Positions 1-9,758 of a stretch of 64,000 nucleotides of DNA are shown here, piece after piece. Position 1 is the first letter of the stretch. The number at the start of each line of letters is the position of its first letter. Under the pieces are notes generated by a model that was not told the DNA's origin, did not search any database, and worked only from the letters and a program-made list of their open reading frames with translations. Origin of the DNA: Coenobita brevimanus (taxonomy: Eukaryota; Arthropoda; Malacostraca; Decapoda; Coenobitidae); the NCBI GenBank assembly GCA_032717465.1, contig CM064732.1, forward strand, positions 27,683,330 through 27,747,329. The letters run 5' to 3'. The translations under genes and the position numbers were made by a program.

Positions 1-1279
1 TTTTGATGCTGTTCTCCCTCAGAATCACTTGTTTCAGAGGACTCAAATGCCTTTTGGTTGTCCAGCCGCAAATCCCGTCTGTCAGGGGGGGTAGGGGTTG
101 GGGGGGTTTCAGGGGCTTGGGAGGTATGTCTTGACTCCACGACGGCCATATGTGTACTGAGACTGTAGCAGCCAATGCTTTACCCAGGTAGTGCCCTTTC
201 CTCCCACTCAGAGTGCATATTCATGCATTGTATTTAAAAAAACACATGACATTTTGTGGAAATTTCATGCCACTCTTCCAGAATACATGACGCAGTCTAC
301 CGATTGTCATTGCCGGAATGCTGGATGCAGCCAAGGAACTAAATATCCACACATAAACTTGTCCACACATACTGTACCTACACTCCGGTGCACTTACACC
401 CATCTACATACATGCTCAGTGAGAACCTGTAACAATATGAGAAACTGTTAAATCAAATGTTTGAGTATAAGGTAACTTTAAAAACGATATTTATGCGATA
501 AGCAGAACTTCAATAGAGTCTTCAGACTAGAAACTATACAGTAGGTTTAACATACTGCGTAAATGAATGGTTTCAGACCTTTGCATCCACATAGACGTTT
601 GGGGTTCCTTGGAACTCTGTTTTGGAATTTTCAAACACTTGGTATTTTGTAAATCATATCTTTCATTGTGTGTTACTTCTCAAGCAGCTTCTCATTTATG
701 TGGTTTTACAGGTATTCATACACGAATATAGCACTGCAATAGGTATTTAACATGTATTTTTCAATGTCCTCTCATTCCAAAATTTCATAACTTTGATCAC
801 ATTCCGATCTGTAGCAATTTTTCTAACACTTCTCCGTTCCACTCCTATATAGGACAAGTCTGTCTATCTTATCTGATGCGCTGTCTTATTCAGTTTTTCA
901 TTTTCTCAACTGTTTATCTATATGAACGAACAGCTGTAAGGAGTTTGCCTTCTATAATCCTCTCTCTTTGTCTCATTCCAAAAGTGTATATTTCAATTAT
1001 ATCTGGTTTTCTATATATAAAAATTTCTTGTTTCTTTTTAAGTCTTTCTGTTTGTTCCCAAATGCAACTAAATTTCAGCTCCTCCTCTTTCATTTTTGTT
1101 TGTAAGTAATAATTTCACTTTTCCTCGTATTCCAGCTCAAAATTTGTCTGTCTGTGGTTTCTGTTCGTCTGTCCAACCAACCTTTCTAGCATTTATCAGC
1201 TGTTTCTGCCTACCTCCCCCATCTCCTAACCTTGGTAGTGTCTAACTTTCTGTTTACAGTCGAGGCCGTCATTAAAAAT
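1..1279. other. No recognisable feature
   Basis: I see no gene, transposon protein or tandem repeat in this stretch. It contains a short G-rich patch near 86-108 and otherwise ordinary AT-rich sequence. The short open frames present have no recognisable motif. Confidence 0.5.
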
Positions 1280-1357
1280 TTCCACTGTCACGGACACACG
1301 CACACACACTGACGCACTCACATGCACACCTACACTGAAACACACACACACACACAC

Positions 1358-1395
<38 letters not shown>
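1280..1395. repeat. (AC)n microsatellite, imperfect then perfect
   Basis: Imperfect CA-rich sequence leads into an almost pure (AC)n array at about 1340-1393. It is a simple repeat; the reading frame running through it on the minus strand is an artefact. Confidence 0.9.
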
Positions 1396-1396
<1 letters not shown>

Positions 1397-1521
1397 TATA
1401 ACTGACACACATAACTGACACACACTAACTTACTAACAGAATTGCATCTATACATAGATCAATCCATGCATCCCTACAAACATTTAATTATACATAGGTA
1501 AATAATAAAAATGCACATATT

Positions 1522-1571
<50 letters not shown>
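1522..1571. repeat. (AC)n microsatellite
   Basis: About 25 uninterrupted AC units. Confidence 0.95.
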
Positions 1572-1573
<2 letters not shown>

Positions 1574-2779
1574 CATAGGAGTTTTATAGGAGTAAATAAT
1601 TACAAAATGGATGGTGGTAAATCTAATTCATTTGTTATTTATACTGTGTTATTTTTTTGCTTTCTTTCGGGGGGGGGGGGTGATCTTTCTTCAAAACCCA
1701 ATTTCCCGTTAGTACTAAGGGAAGGAAGTATCCTGAAATAACAAAAAGGGACGCTTCGAAACGGGAGAACTATCAACAACTTGCTCAGTGATACTCACCA
1801 TTTAAGTTTTCTGATTTTCGGTTTCAGCTCAGAGGCAGTACTACTGTATATTGTACAGTCCCTGTCTAAATCATTCCTGTTAACCTCTGTGTTCTGCGTT
1901 AATGAAAAAGCTACACCCCAACTAATTCGATTAGTATTGATTAATTCAGTAGCAAGATCTCACTAGGTTTCAGTTTGGAGCAAAAGAAATTATTAACCAC
2001 AGCTGTACTCCTCTGAAGACAGCTTCGTAACTTCTTGAATACTGTTCATTAGATAAGTGACACGAGATCATTGTTTTGATACAGTTTCGAGAGCAAACAG
2101 AACTGCTATCGAGTGCAGCAGTACTCTTTATTGCTCAATAATTTCTATTTGTTTCTGTGTTTACGATTTAATAAAATAACAAGAGTCCAGTTCCCTTGGC
2201 CATTGTTGTTGAATGAGTGGTGAGCATTCACTGGGTTCGAGACAGTGAATAGAGGATTATTGACTGCAACCATACAACCCTGGCCCTAGAAATGACTACA
2301 GAGTTCCCTGATCCCAAACACACACATAGAGATGCAAGATTTTTACCTATTATATCAGTGTCCATTCGTTAAGTAGCAGAGATTTAAGTAAATTTCGGTA
2401 GTTCCGAGACCTTACAAAAGGAACTACTGACCGAGGTTGCGCAAGCATGATCTCAAAAACTTTACAACACTTCTTGAATTCCAACCTAACGAAAACAAGA
2501 AAGGCCAGTCATTACATCAATATCCATTAGGTTAGGTTACAGGATTCTAAGTATTGATTTCTAGTCGGTGCTAGAAAATAATAATTATTAACCCTAAATG
2601 AAAATTTTCGGGTCGGTGCAAAAAGAATTAATTATTAACCCTAAATTATATAAATGTGCGGCCACAGGTGGACTTATGCATGCAGGGAGAAGCGGGAATG
2701 TATATGAATTTAGATCAAAGACACGTGGGTAGTAAAGCTGAAGGGGAAATCGTATTAGAGCGTATTTATCTACGGGAAA
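1572..2779. other. No gene; poly-G run and a small direct repeat
   Basis: No coding signal is supported here. A run of about 11 G lies near 1670-1680. A 17-base direct repeat containing TTAACCCTAAAT occurs at about 2583 and again at about 2631. Confidence 0.5.
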
Positions 2780-3454
2780 AATATTAATTACAGGATAATG
2801 TGAGGGGAGGCTGAAAAATGAAGCGCCAGGTGAGGTAGGGAGAAAGGACGGAAAGAAGGATAGGGGGGAAAGAGAGAGAGAAGAGAGGAAAGTGTAAGGG
2901 AGAGGGGAGACGGTGATAGGGAGGGTGGGATGGGAGAGGATGGAATGTGGAAGAAAGAGGGGAAAAAAGAGTAGGAATGGGCAGTAAGGAGAGAGAGAAA
3001 GAGAGATACTGAGGAATGAAGGGAGAGGGAGGGAGTGAGAGAGGGGAAGGGACCAAGGTGAACCAAGAGAGGGAGAGAGAGAGAGAAGGAAGACGGCAAA
3101 GAGGGAGAGATATGGAAGAAGGAAAGAAGGAGTGAGGGAAAGAGGGAAGGAAAGTGGTGGAAATGGAAGAAAGGATAAAACGAGAAGCAGAATGTGCCAA
3201 AGAGAGACAGAAGACAGTGAACGTTCTGAGAGAGGGAGGAACATGGAGAACACAGGGAAAGATGGGAGGGGTGAAAGGGTAGGAGAGAAGAAGAGAGGGA
3301 AAGGGGGAAAGGAGTTGGAAGGAAAAGAGAAGGAAAGGGCACAGGAAGGCAGGGAGAGAGGGAGTAGGTAGTATGATGGGAAGCAGAGAGAGAGAGAAAG
3401 AATATTTATGAAAGAGAAAGAGAGGAAATTGGAGAGCTTGTCACTATGCCATTT

Positions 3455-3458
<4 letters not shown>
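2780..3458 (+). repeat. Purine-rich (GA-rich) tract
   Basis: The plus strand is overwhelmingly A and G for about 680 bases, with AGAG and GGGA words rather than one fixed unit. The long leucine/serine/proline-rich frames on the minus strand follow from this composition and are not genes. Confidence 0.8.
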
Positions 3459-3460
<2 letters not shown>

Positions 3461-3502
<42 letters not shown>

Positions 3503-3506
3503 TGCC

Positions 3507-3552
<46 letters not shown>
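3461..3552. repeat. Compound (AG)n-(AC)n microsatellite
   Basis: (AG)n at 3461-3496 is followed after a short spacer by (CA)n at about 3508-3552. Confidence 0.95.
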
Positions 3553-3553
<1 letters not shown>

Positions 3554-3589
3554 TTGGTAGACAGATGGATAGATGTATAGATTGACTGA

Positions 3590-3595
3590 TTTATT

Positions 3596-3627
<32 letters not shown>

Positions 3628-3760
3628 ATAGAAACGGGATAAGGGAGGGAAAAGAAGGAGGTAATAAAGAAACTGGGAAAGAAAAAATGAGAGTTGGATA
3701 AGAGAGGGGAAGGAAGAAGGGAAGTAGGAAAAGGGAGAGAAGAAGGATAGTTAGAGATTA
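3590..3760 (+). repeat. (GA)n, poly-G and purine-rich tract
   Basis: (GA)n at about 3596-3617 runs into a G run and then GA-rich sequence up to the 3' end of the neighbouring LINE. Confidence 0.7.
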
Positions 3761-5141
3761 TTTATCTATCTATTGCCAGACGCCTCAATCCCGTTCGGGG
3801 TGGGCACAAACAAATCGCCTCCACGTCGCCCTGTCCCCCGCCATTTCACTACCCTGCTCCCAACTCACACCCCCCTCTGTCATATACCTCTCCACCCCAT
3901 CCTTCCATCTCATCCTTGGCCTCCCCCTCCCTTTCCCCCCCTCCACCTCACTCACATATACTTTCTTCATCAGTCTTTCACCCTCCATCCTCTCCACATG
4001 GCCAAACCACCTCAGTGTATTCCTCCTAAGGCTTCCTATCACATCCACATCCACACCACAACGCTCCTTTATATCCTCATTTGTCAGATTGTCTCTCCAT
4101 GTGATTCCACAGGCTCCTCTTAAATAACTCATTTCCACTGCTCTCACTCTTGACTTGTGTCCTTCCAGCAACGCCCAAGCTTCACTTCCGTACGTTAGAG
4201 TTGGTATCACAATACTGTCATGTAGTAACTTTTTCACTTCCATGCTCACTTCCCTGTTTCTTATCACTGCTTTCAAGGAACCAGCAACCTTTCTTCCCTG
4301 TTGTACCCTTTCAAGCATTTCACCCTCCAAACCTCCATCCTTACTCATCACACTACCCAAGTACTTAAACGTACTCACATTTTCCAATTCCTCACCATCC
4401 AACCTCGCTGTACATTCACTGACTTCACCTCTCTCAAAGACCATCACTTTACTCTTCCCTACATTCACCTTTAGATTCCGTTTCTTACACACTCTCACAA
4501 ACTCATCCACCAAGCCTTGCAGCTCCCCTTCGTCTTCACTCAACAACACAGTATCATCTGCAAACAACAGTACAGGGAGTTTCCAAACACTACCCTCTCT
4601 CACCAGGGCCACTCCAACATCCACTACCCTACCTTGTACCTCTTTTATTACCCCATCTATGTACAGATTGAACAACCATGGAGACATGACACATCCCCGT
4701 TTCAACCCAACCTTCAAAGAGAAAAATTCACTCAGTTCACCATCCACACGCACTGCAGCCTTAGCACCATCATACATACTCTTCACAGCATTCAACAACT
4801 TCCCATCCACTCCATATATTCATAATACTTTCCACAATCCTTGTCTATCCACTCTGTCATATGCTTTCTCCAAATCCATGAAAGCTGCATACAACTTCTT
4901 TCCCTTCTCTAGAAACTTTTCCATTAAAGATCTAAGAATGAATATCTGATCTACACAACCTCTCCCCTTCCTAAAGCATCCCTGTTCTTCTCCAACTAAT
5001 TCCTCTGTTATTTCCCTAACTCTGTCAATAAGTATCCTACCATACACTTTTCCTATTATACTAAGAAGACAAATGCCCCTATGATTACCACACACTTCTT
5101 TTTCCCCTTTTCCTTTGTACAAGGGAATAATTATACCTGAC
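3761..5141 (-). mobile_element. RTE-like LINE fragment (RTE-D), 5'-truncated
   Basis: This is the 3' part of a non-LTR retrotransposon on the minus strand. On that strand it ends with a conserved 3' tail around GACGCCTCAATCC read on plus, followed by TAGA/ATAG tandem units. The same tail occurs at 21021, 36808-36854 and 47330-47370, which fixes the 3' end. The 5' truncation is inside the reverse transcriptase domain, just upstream of the IIPLYKGKG motif, where sequence changes abruptly to purine-rich DNA. Truncation at the 5' end is the usual outcome of target-primed reverse transcription. I assign it to an RTE/BovB-like group from the C-terminal RWFGHVERM and GRPRMRW motifs; the clade is an inference. 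Confidence 0.85.
3785..5141 (-). pseudogene. RTE-like reverse transcriptase, truncated, one nonsense codon
   Basis: The protein would reverse-transcribe the LINE RNA at a nicked chromosomal target. Visible RT blocks in order are IIPLYKGKG, a CxFRxGRGCVDQ block, MDLEKAYDRVDR (palm A motif), GLKRGCVMSPWLFN, the catalytic FADD (near 4555-4566), and SKVMVF. A C-terminal region with YGSEAW, RWFGHVERM and GRPRMRW follows. The frame is open apart from one TGA at 4820-4822, which sits where relatives have arginine, consistent with a CGA to TGA transition. The endonuclease domain is missing because of the 5' truncation, so the copy is not autonomous. Confidence 0.85.
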
Positions 5142-6800
5142 ATATGGAGGAAGGAAAAAGGAAGTAAGATCACTGAAAAATGGAGAAAGGGAAACAGAAA
5201 GACTAGTTGCGGATGGGAGGGAAACGGGGGACTGGAGAAATGGGAGGGAAAGAGAAAGGGCAGAAATAGAGAGAAAACTATAGGAAAAAGAAAGAATAGT
5301 GGAGCACGGAGAGAAGGAAGGGAGAGAGAGAAAGAAGGTTAAAAAGATACTTGATCAGAGAGCAGCGAGATAAAAGTAAACGAAAAGAAAGAAAAACCAA
5401 AGGAAAGAATGGAAAAAGCGAGGCAGGATAAATAAAAAGGGAGATGAAAAGAAAGTAGCAGCAAGAGGAAAAAAAGGAGTTGAATAGAAAGAAGAAAGAA
5501 GGGTTAAAAGGGACATAAAACGAGGACTTAAGGTCAGTAAGTGGAGAGAAGAGGCATCACTTCATCACTAATTAATTTTCACTTTCATTTTAACTCTTTC
5601 ATTCTTCATTTCTCTTCCCTCCCCTCCCTTTTACTCGCTTGCATCATCCCTTCCCTATCCTTCCGACTCCCCCCTCCGCTCTTACTCGCTCCCTTTCCTC
5701 CAACTTCTCCTCCCTATCCATCAACACTCCTCTTCCTCCTCCCTTCTATCGTTCCTCTCACTCCCTCCCATCACTTTATTTCTCTTAATTTCCTTCCCTT
5801 CTCTCTCAATACCCCTTCTCCTCATTATCATCATCCTCTTTTTCATGTATCTATGATATTTATTTACCGATATTTATTTTTTCGAGGTTTCAAGTGTGCC
5901 AAATTTTCTTTCACATATTTCTAGTGATTTTTCAAGTGAGCCCAGATGGTGGGTGGGGGACGGGAGAGAGGAGTGGGAGAAGGAAGGAGGGGATGAGTAT
6001 GAAAGGAGGGAGATGACGGGGTGGAGCAAGATGAGTATGGAAAGGATTAGGTGGAGATGTGTACAGAGGGAAGATAGGGTTGAGGAGGAACATAATGGAG
6101 TGGGACACTGAGAAAGGAAAGAAATGAGGTGGACTGAATGAGAGGAAAGGAGTTAGAGTGATGGAACGGAGGAGCGGTTAAGGGTAAAGGGATATTATGA
6201 AGCGATGGGTGGAGATTTAAGACTGTCGGGCGAGGGAGGGGAAGAGAAGAGAGATGAGAAAGTAAGGAGAAAGGAAGGAAGGGAGGGGAAGTTGTGAATT
6301 GATGAGGGGAAGGTGGTGCGCGAAGTGAGAAATGGTTAAAGGGGGGCGGAGGAGAAATAGGAGGTGGTGAAAGAGGAATAAATATTGAGGTCCTGTAGAG
6401 AGGGATGAGTAATTAATTGGTGGGTGGGGGACAAAAAGGCAGAGGAGGGATACAATTCAGATGGGAGGAGAAGGAAGGGAAGGAAAGAAAGCGGAGAAGC
6501 CGGAGGGAGGAAGAAAAAGATCAGACAAGGAGGAGAAGAAAATAAAGTGGAAGATGGGAGGTGGAAGGGGAAGCTGGAGGAAGGATCAGAGGATAATGGT
6601 ATAGGAAGAGTTAGTGAAGGGGGAAGAGGAAGAGCAGGAGGGGGAGGAACATGGTGATGAGAGCTGGAGAGGGAGAAAGAGGAAGGGAAAAGAGGAAGAT
6701 AGGAGCAAGAGAGGAGAGAGGAAGAGGAAGCAATAAGAGGAGGAGGAAGAACAGGGAAAGGAAGCGTATAATGTCTGGAAAGAAACCAGAAGAAGGGATC
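5142..6800. repeat. Alternating purine-rich and pyrimidine-rich tracts
   Basis: Plus-strand purine-rich DNA (about 5150-5540) switches to pyrimidine-rich DNA (about 5575-5850) and back to purine-rich DNA (about 5940-6800). No transposon motif or host gene is visible. The translated frames are low complexity. Confidence 0.7.
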
Positions 6801-6883
6801 AGAGGAGAAGGATGATAATGATGATCATTAAAATAATAATAATAGTAACAATAATAATAATAATAATAATAATAAAAATAATG

Positions 6884-6974
<91 letters not shown>
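6801..6974. repeat. (AAT)n/(ATT)n palindromic trinucleotide array
   Basis: AAT units to about 6930 switch directly to ATT units until 6974. The two halves are reverse complements, so the array could fold into a long hairpin or cruciform. It abuts the A-rich 3' tail of BS-A, so part of it may derive from the LINE tail. Confidence 0.9.
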
Positions 6975-6975
6975 G

Positions 6976-7210
6976 TGGTAGATTTTTCTTTTTATGCTAG
7001 GAAGAACGAACCAAAGGCCACCAGCCCACAAAAACTGTTCCTCCCAAGAGAAGAACAAAATACAAGAGAGACCCAGATTCAAGATCCGATCATTTCGAGA
7101 TGCCTGGACACACTGCGTTTGAAAGACTGGAGATCATAGGAAGCAGGAAATACAGACAGAGGGACACAGTTCCAGAGTTGACCTGTTGCATAAACGAAGT
7201 GGCAGTAATA
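6976..7210 (-). mobile_element. 3' end of Jockey/BS-like LINE BS-A
   Basis: Read on the minus strand, this matches the C-terminal codons and 3' tail of the BS-like copies at 22930-23209 and 47760-47998: a GGTCAACTCTGGAAC block, a FKRSVSRHL-like coding end, a GGAAGGAAC block, GGTTCCTT, then an A-rich tail. It is the missing 3' part of the copy at 9759-12753; the two are separated by a piggyBac-like element. Together they give about 3.2 kb, close to the length reconstructed for BS-C after removing its insertions. Confidence 0.8.
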
Positions 7211-9758
7211 AACATATTGTTGTAATACATTGCATGTAGTGTTAATTAGACGCACTTAATTTATTTATGTTGCTTTATTAACAAAATTTATAGTTCACAT
7301 GCAAATTACTTGGTGTTCTATATATAGACCACCAGGCAAATCAGTATAAGAAAAGTCTCTTTATTTACCTGACATTGCATTTGCTATAAACAAACATCAT
7401 GTTAGTATGCTATGTTGTACATGAAATACTAAGCATGTAGCAATACTTCCTTCTCCTTTTGAATGCTTCTTACTCACAATTTGACTACTGAGTGTGATAT
7501 TCTTTGAAGCATTTCACATGAACGCCCCTGTCACACTTTTCACATCTTGTTGTTGTCTTCATGTGACAGTGAGCACATCGTGTTTGACTACCTTGTGGAA
7601 CAATCCACTGTGCATACATATCATACCTGGCCTCATCTGGCTTACTTCTTGGCCTTCCTCTTTTGCCCTGGCATGGAGGATTTGCATAGCGCTCCAGATA
7701 GAAACATGCAATGCCTGCGCCTAAATGCAAGAAGATCCATTGTGTCCCTACCCTCACATAGTTTGTGCATTTGCCAAACATTTTTGATTGCCACATCGAT
7801 ACAGTAAGTTACAATGCATGCATACCATTTCTTTCCCCTTACAGCAATTCTATACTTTGACTTGTTCTGGTCCATTCTGTCAACTCCACCCATGTTCTCG
7901 TTATACACCTTGACCAGGTATGTTTGTTTTACTTGAATTCGCTTTTTTTCTCTGACAGAAAAATGTGATACCATGGAAACTGGTTATATGCCTACTGCAT
8001 TTGAGAACACAGTTAATACACTACTGTCGTTCCAGCAACACACAGTTACCTCATTTTTTGTGTCTACTTTGTAATCATATTCACTTCGCTCTTTCCTTTT
8101 CAGGTCTTCCTTCTTCACAAGCGGACACTTGTCAATTCTGTTGTCCCGCACAGTGCCAGTTCCTTTTACTGCAATGTCTTTGAGTGCTATCATGGTCTTC
8201 ATACTTGTAAAAAAGTTATCAAAGCACAAATGATATGCCTATCCGTTGTGTTTTAGCAGTGTCTCAGCAAATTCAAGTGACAAGATCTCCTGCCAAACCA
8301 AGACTGATTTCCTTGTTTTGACCCTTCCCTTGGTAGAAATCGAACCATACTAAGTAGCCTAATGTAGTTGTCCTACACCAAACTTTGAAACCAATGCGAA
8401 ATGGTTTTCACTGAAGGAATTACTTGCAACCATGTTTTCCGAAATATTCACACATTCACTCATCAAAACTGTAAAATTCTTGCAATGGGGCATACTTCAG
8501 AAACATTTTGCCCAGGTAATCCAAGAGTGGTCTTACTTTGGCAAACTTATCGTTTTTGTGTAACTGGTTGTTGTCAGCAAAATGAAGATGTGTAATTGTT
8601 GCCTCAAATCTATCCCTTCTCATGGCATTAGCAACCAGGCTATGATGTGTGTCTGCCAACTTTTCCCAAAACATTCTCTTCCTCGGGACTGAAATATAAC
8701 CACTGAGAATCAGCACTCCTAAGACACATTTGATTTCCTCAACTGTAACCTGCAAGTCTACATTTTTTGTGATGCATACCTATTGCTCTCATTCATAATG
8801 GTGCTGATCAGTGCTTCATCAAAAAACAACTAAAAGTATTGTGATGGGCTTAGGGTTTTGGTTTTCAGAGCTTGAATGTTACCATCCTTTGCAGAAAATT
8901 GTGGATTTTCTTTTCGTAATGTCTCTTGTTTCCCATTGTCCTTCGGTGACAGGTTTTGTTTTCTTCTTTTTAGGTTCAGAATCTTGGTCATCACTAAAAT
9001 TCTCATTATCCAAAACAGCTGGAGCTCGAAGCATACTTCCTGGCAAATTATCTGTTGTTGCTCTTCCATCCTTATCACCAGAATCCTCATCAGTAATAGA
9101 ACCAGTAGCATTATCAGGAGGTAAAATGGAGATTATAAGTTCATCTGAGCTACCTGTTTCAGCCAAACTTAGTAGGTCAGTTAGCCTGGCTGATTTGGTA
9201 GACTTGTTGTAGAAGCAGCTTGATTTGAGTCCTCTGAAAAGAAAGTAAATAATACACTCTAAACTACTAGTGAATATATATACAAAGCACACAAAGCATA
9301 TAATTTGTTTCACATTATAGTTATCAAGTGCAAGCAGGAAACCCAAAACATCTGGTTACTTATCTCCTTTTATGTCATGTATGTCTATTGACCTATATGG
9401 TGGACATTAAAGTTTATTCATAATTCTTACAAATTCTATGACGGTTACAACTTTCAAAGTGCAAGGCATATAAGATACACTCTGTGTAAGTGAAAATATA
9501 TAATAAAGGCAAAAATACATTCAGTAAAAACAATGACAATACATACCTACTTGTGGATGCCATGACGAATGCAGGAAATGCAAAAATTTCCCAACTTTGA
9601 GAGGCAGTACAACACACCCTCTCAACACCAGAGCTCAAGAAGCACTGTCAGTTCATATGTCCAAGTATCAGGAAGAACTGTAAAATCAACAATTTCCATT
9701 TTCTGTAAAAACAATGTTTTAAGAATAAACTTGTGGGTGGACAATATGTAGGACACCA
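7211..9758 (-). mobile_element. piggyBac-like DNA transposon inserted into BS-A
   Basis: About 2.5 kb separates the two parts of BS-A and contains a decayed piggyBac transposase. That length matches autonomous piggyBac elements. I could not define exact termini: uninterrupted BS copies have a TTAA near this position (the piggyBac target), but I could not prove a TTAA duplication, and no clear terminal inverted repeat is seen beyond a short shared ACATATTGT near both ends. The boundaries are therefore approximate. Confidence 0.7.
7485..9240 (-). pseudogene. piggyBac transposase (PGBD-like), frameshifted
   Basis: The protein would excise and insert the transposon at TTAA sites. From N to C terminus the minus strand shows an acidic N-terminal region (9240 to about 8900, with SDDQDSEPKKKKTK), a helical block with EEIKCVLGVLILSGY (about 8456-8755), CFDNFFTS, which carries a catalytic aspartate (about 8220), ENMGGVDRMDQN, which carries another (about 7880), and a C-terminal cysteine-rich zinc-binding domain with CAHC, CEKC and VHVKCF (about 7490-7560). 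The pieces lie in different frames and are interrupted by stops (at least near 8460, 8230-8400, 7975 and 7740), so it is inactive. A splice-like TTTTCAG near 9238 could mark an intron; this is not supported further. Confidence 0.85.

Noticed and set aside
31..48. 17-base match TTTCAGAGGACTCAAAT shared in inverse orientation with about 9223-9239 of the piggyBac region
   Set aside because: No extension beyond 17 bases and no matching protein context; a match of this length is plausible by chance in 64 kb.
221..403. Minus-strand 60-codon frame resembling a transposase fragment
   Set aside because: No recognisable catalytic or DNA-binding motif on either strand.
2594..3553. 319-codon minus-strand open frame starting in a (CA)n/(GA)n repeat
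   Set aside because: Low-complexity translation of microsatellites and a purine-rich tract.
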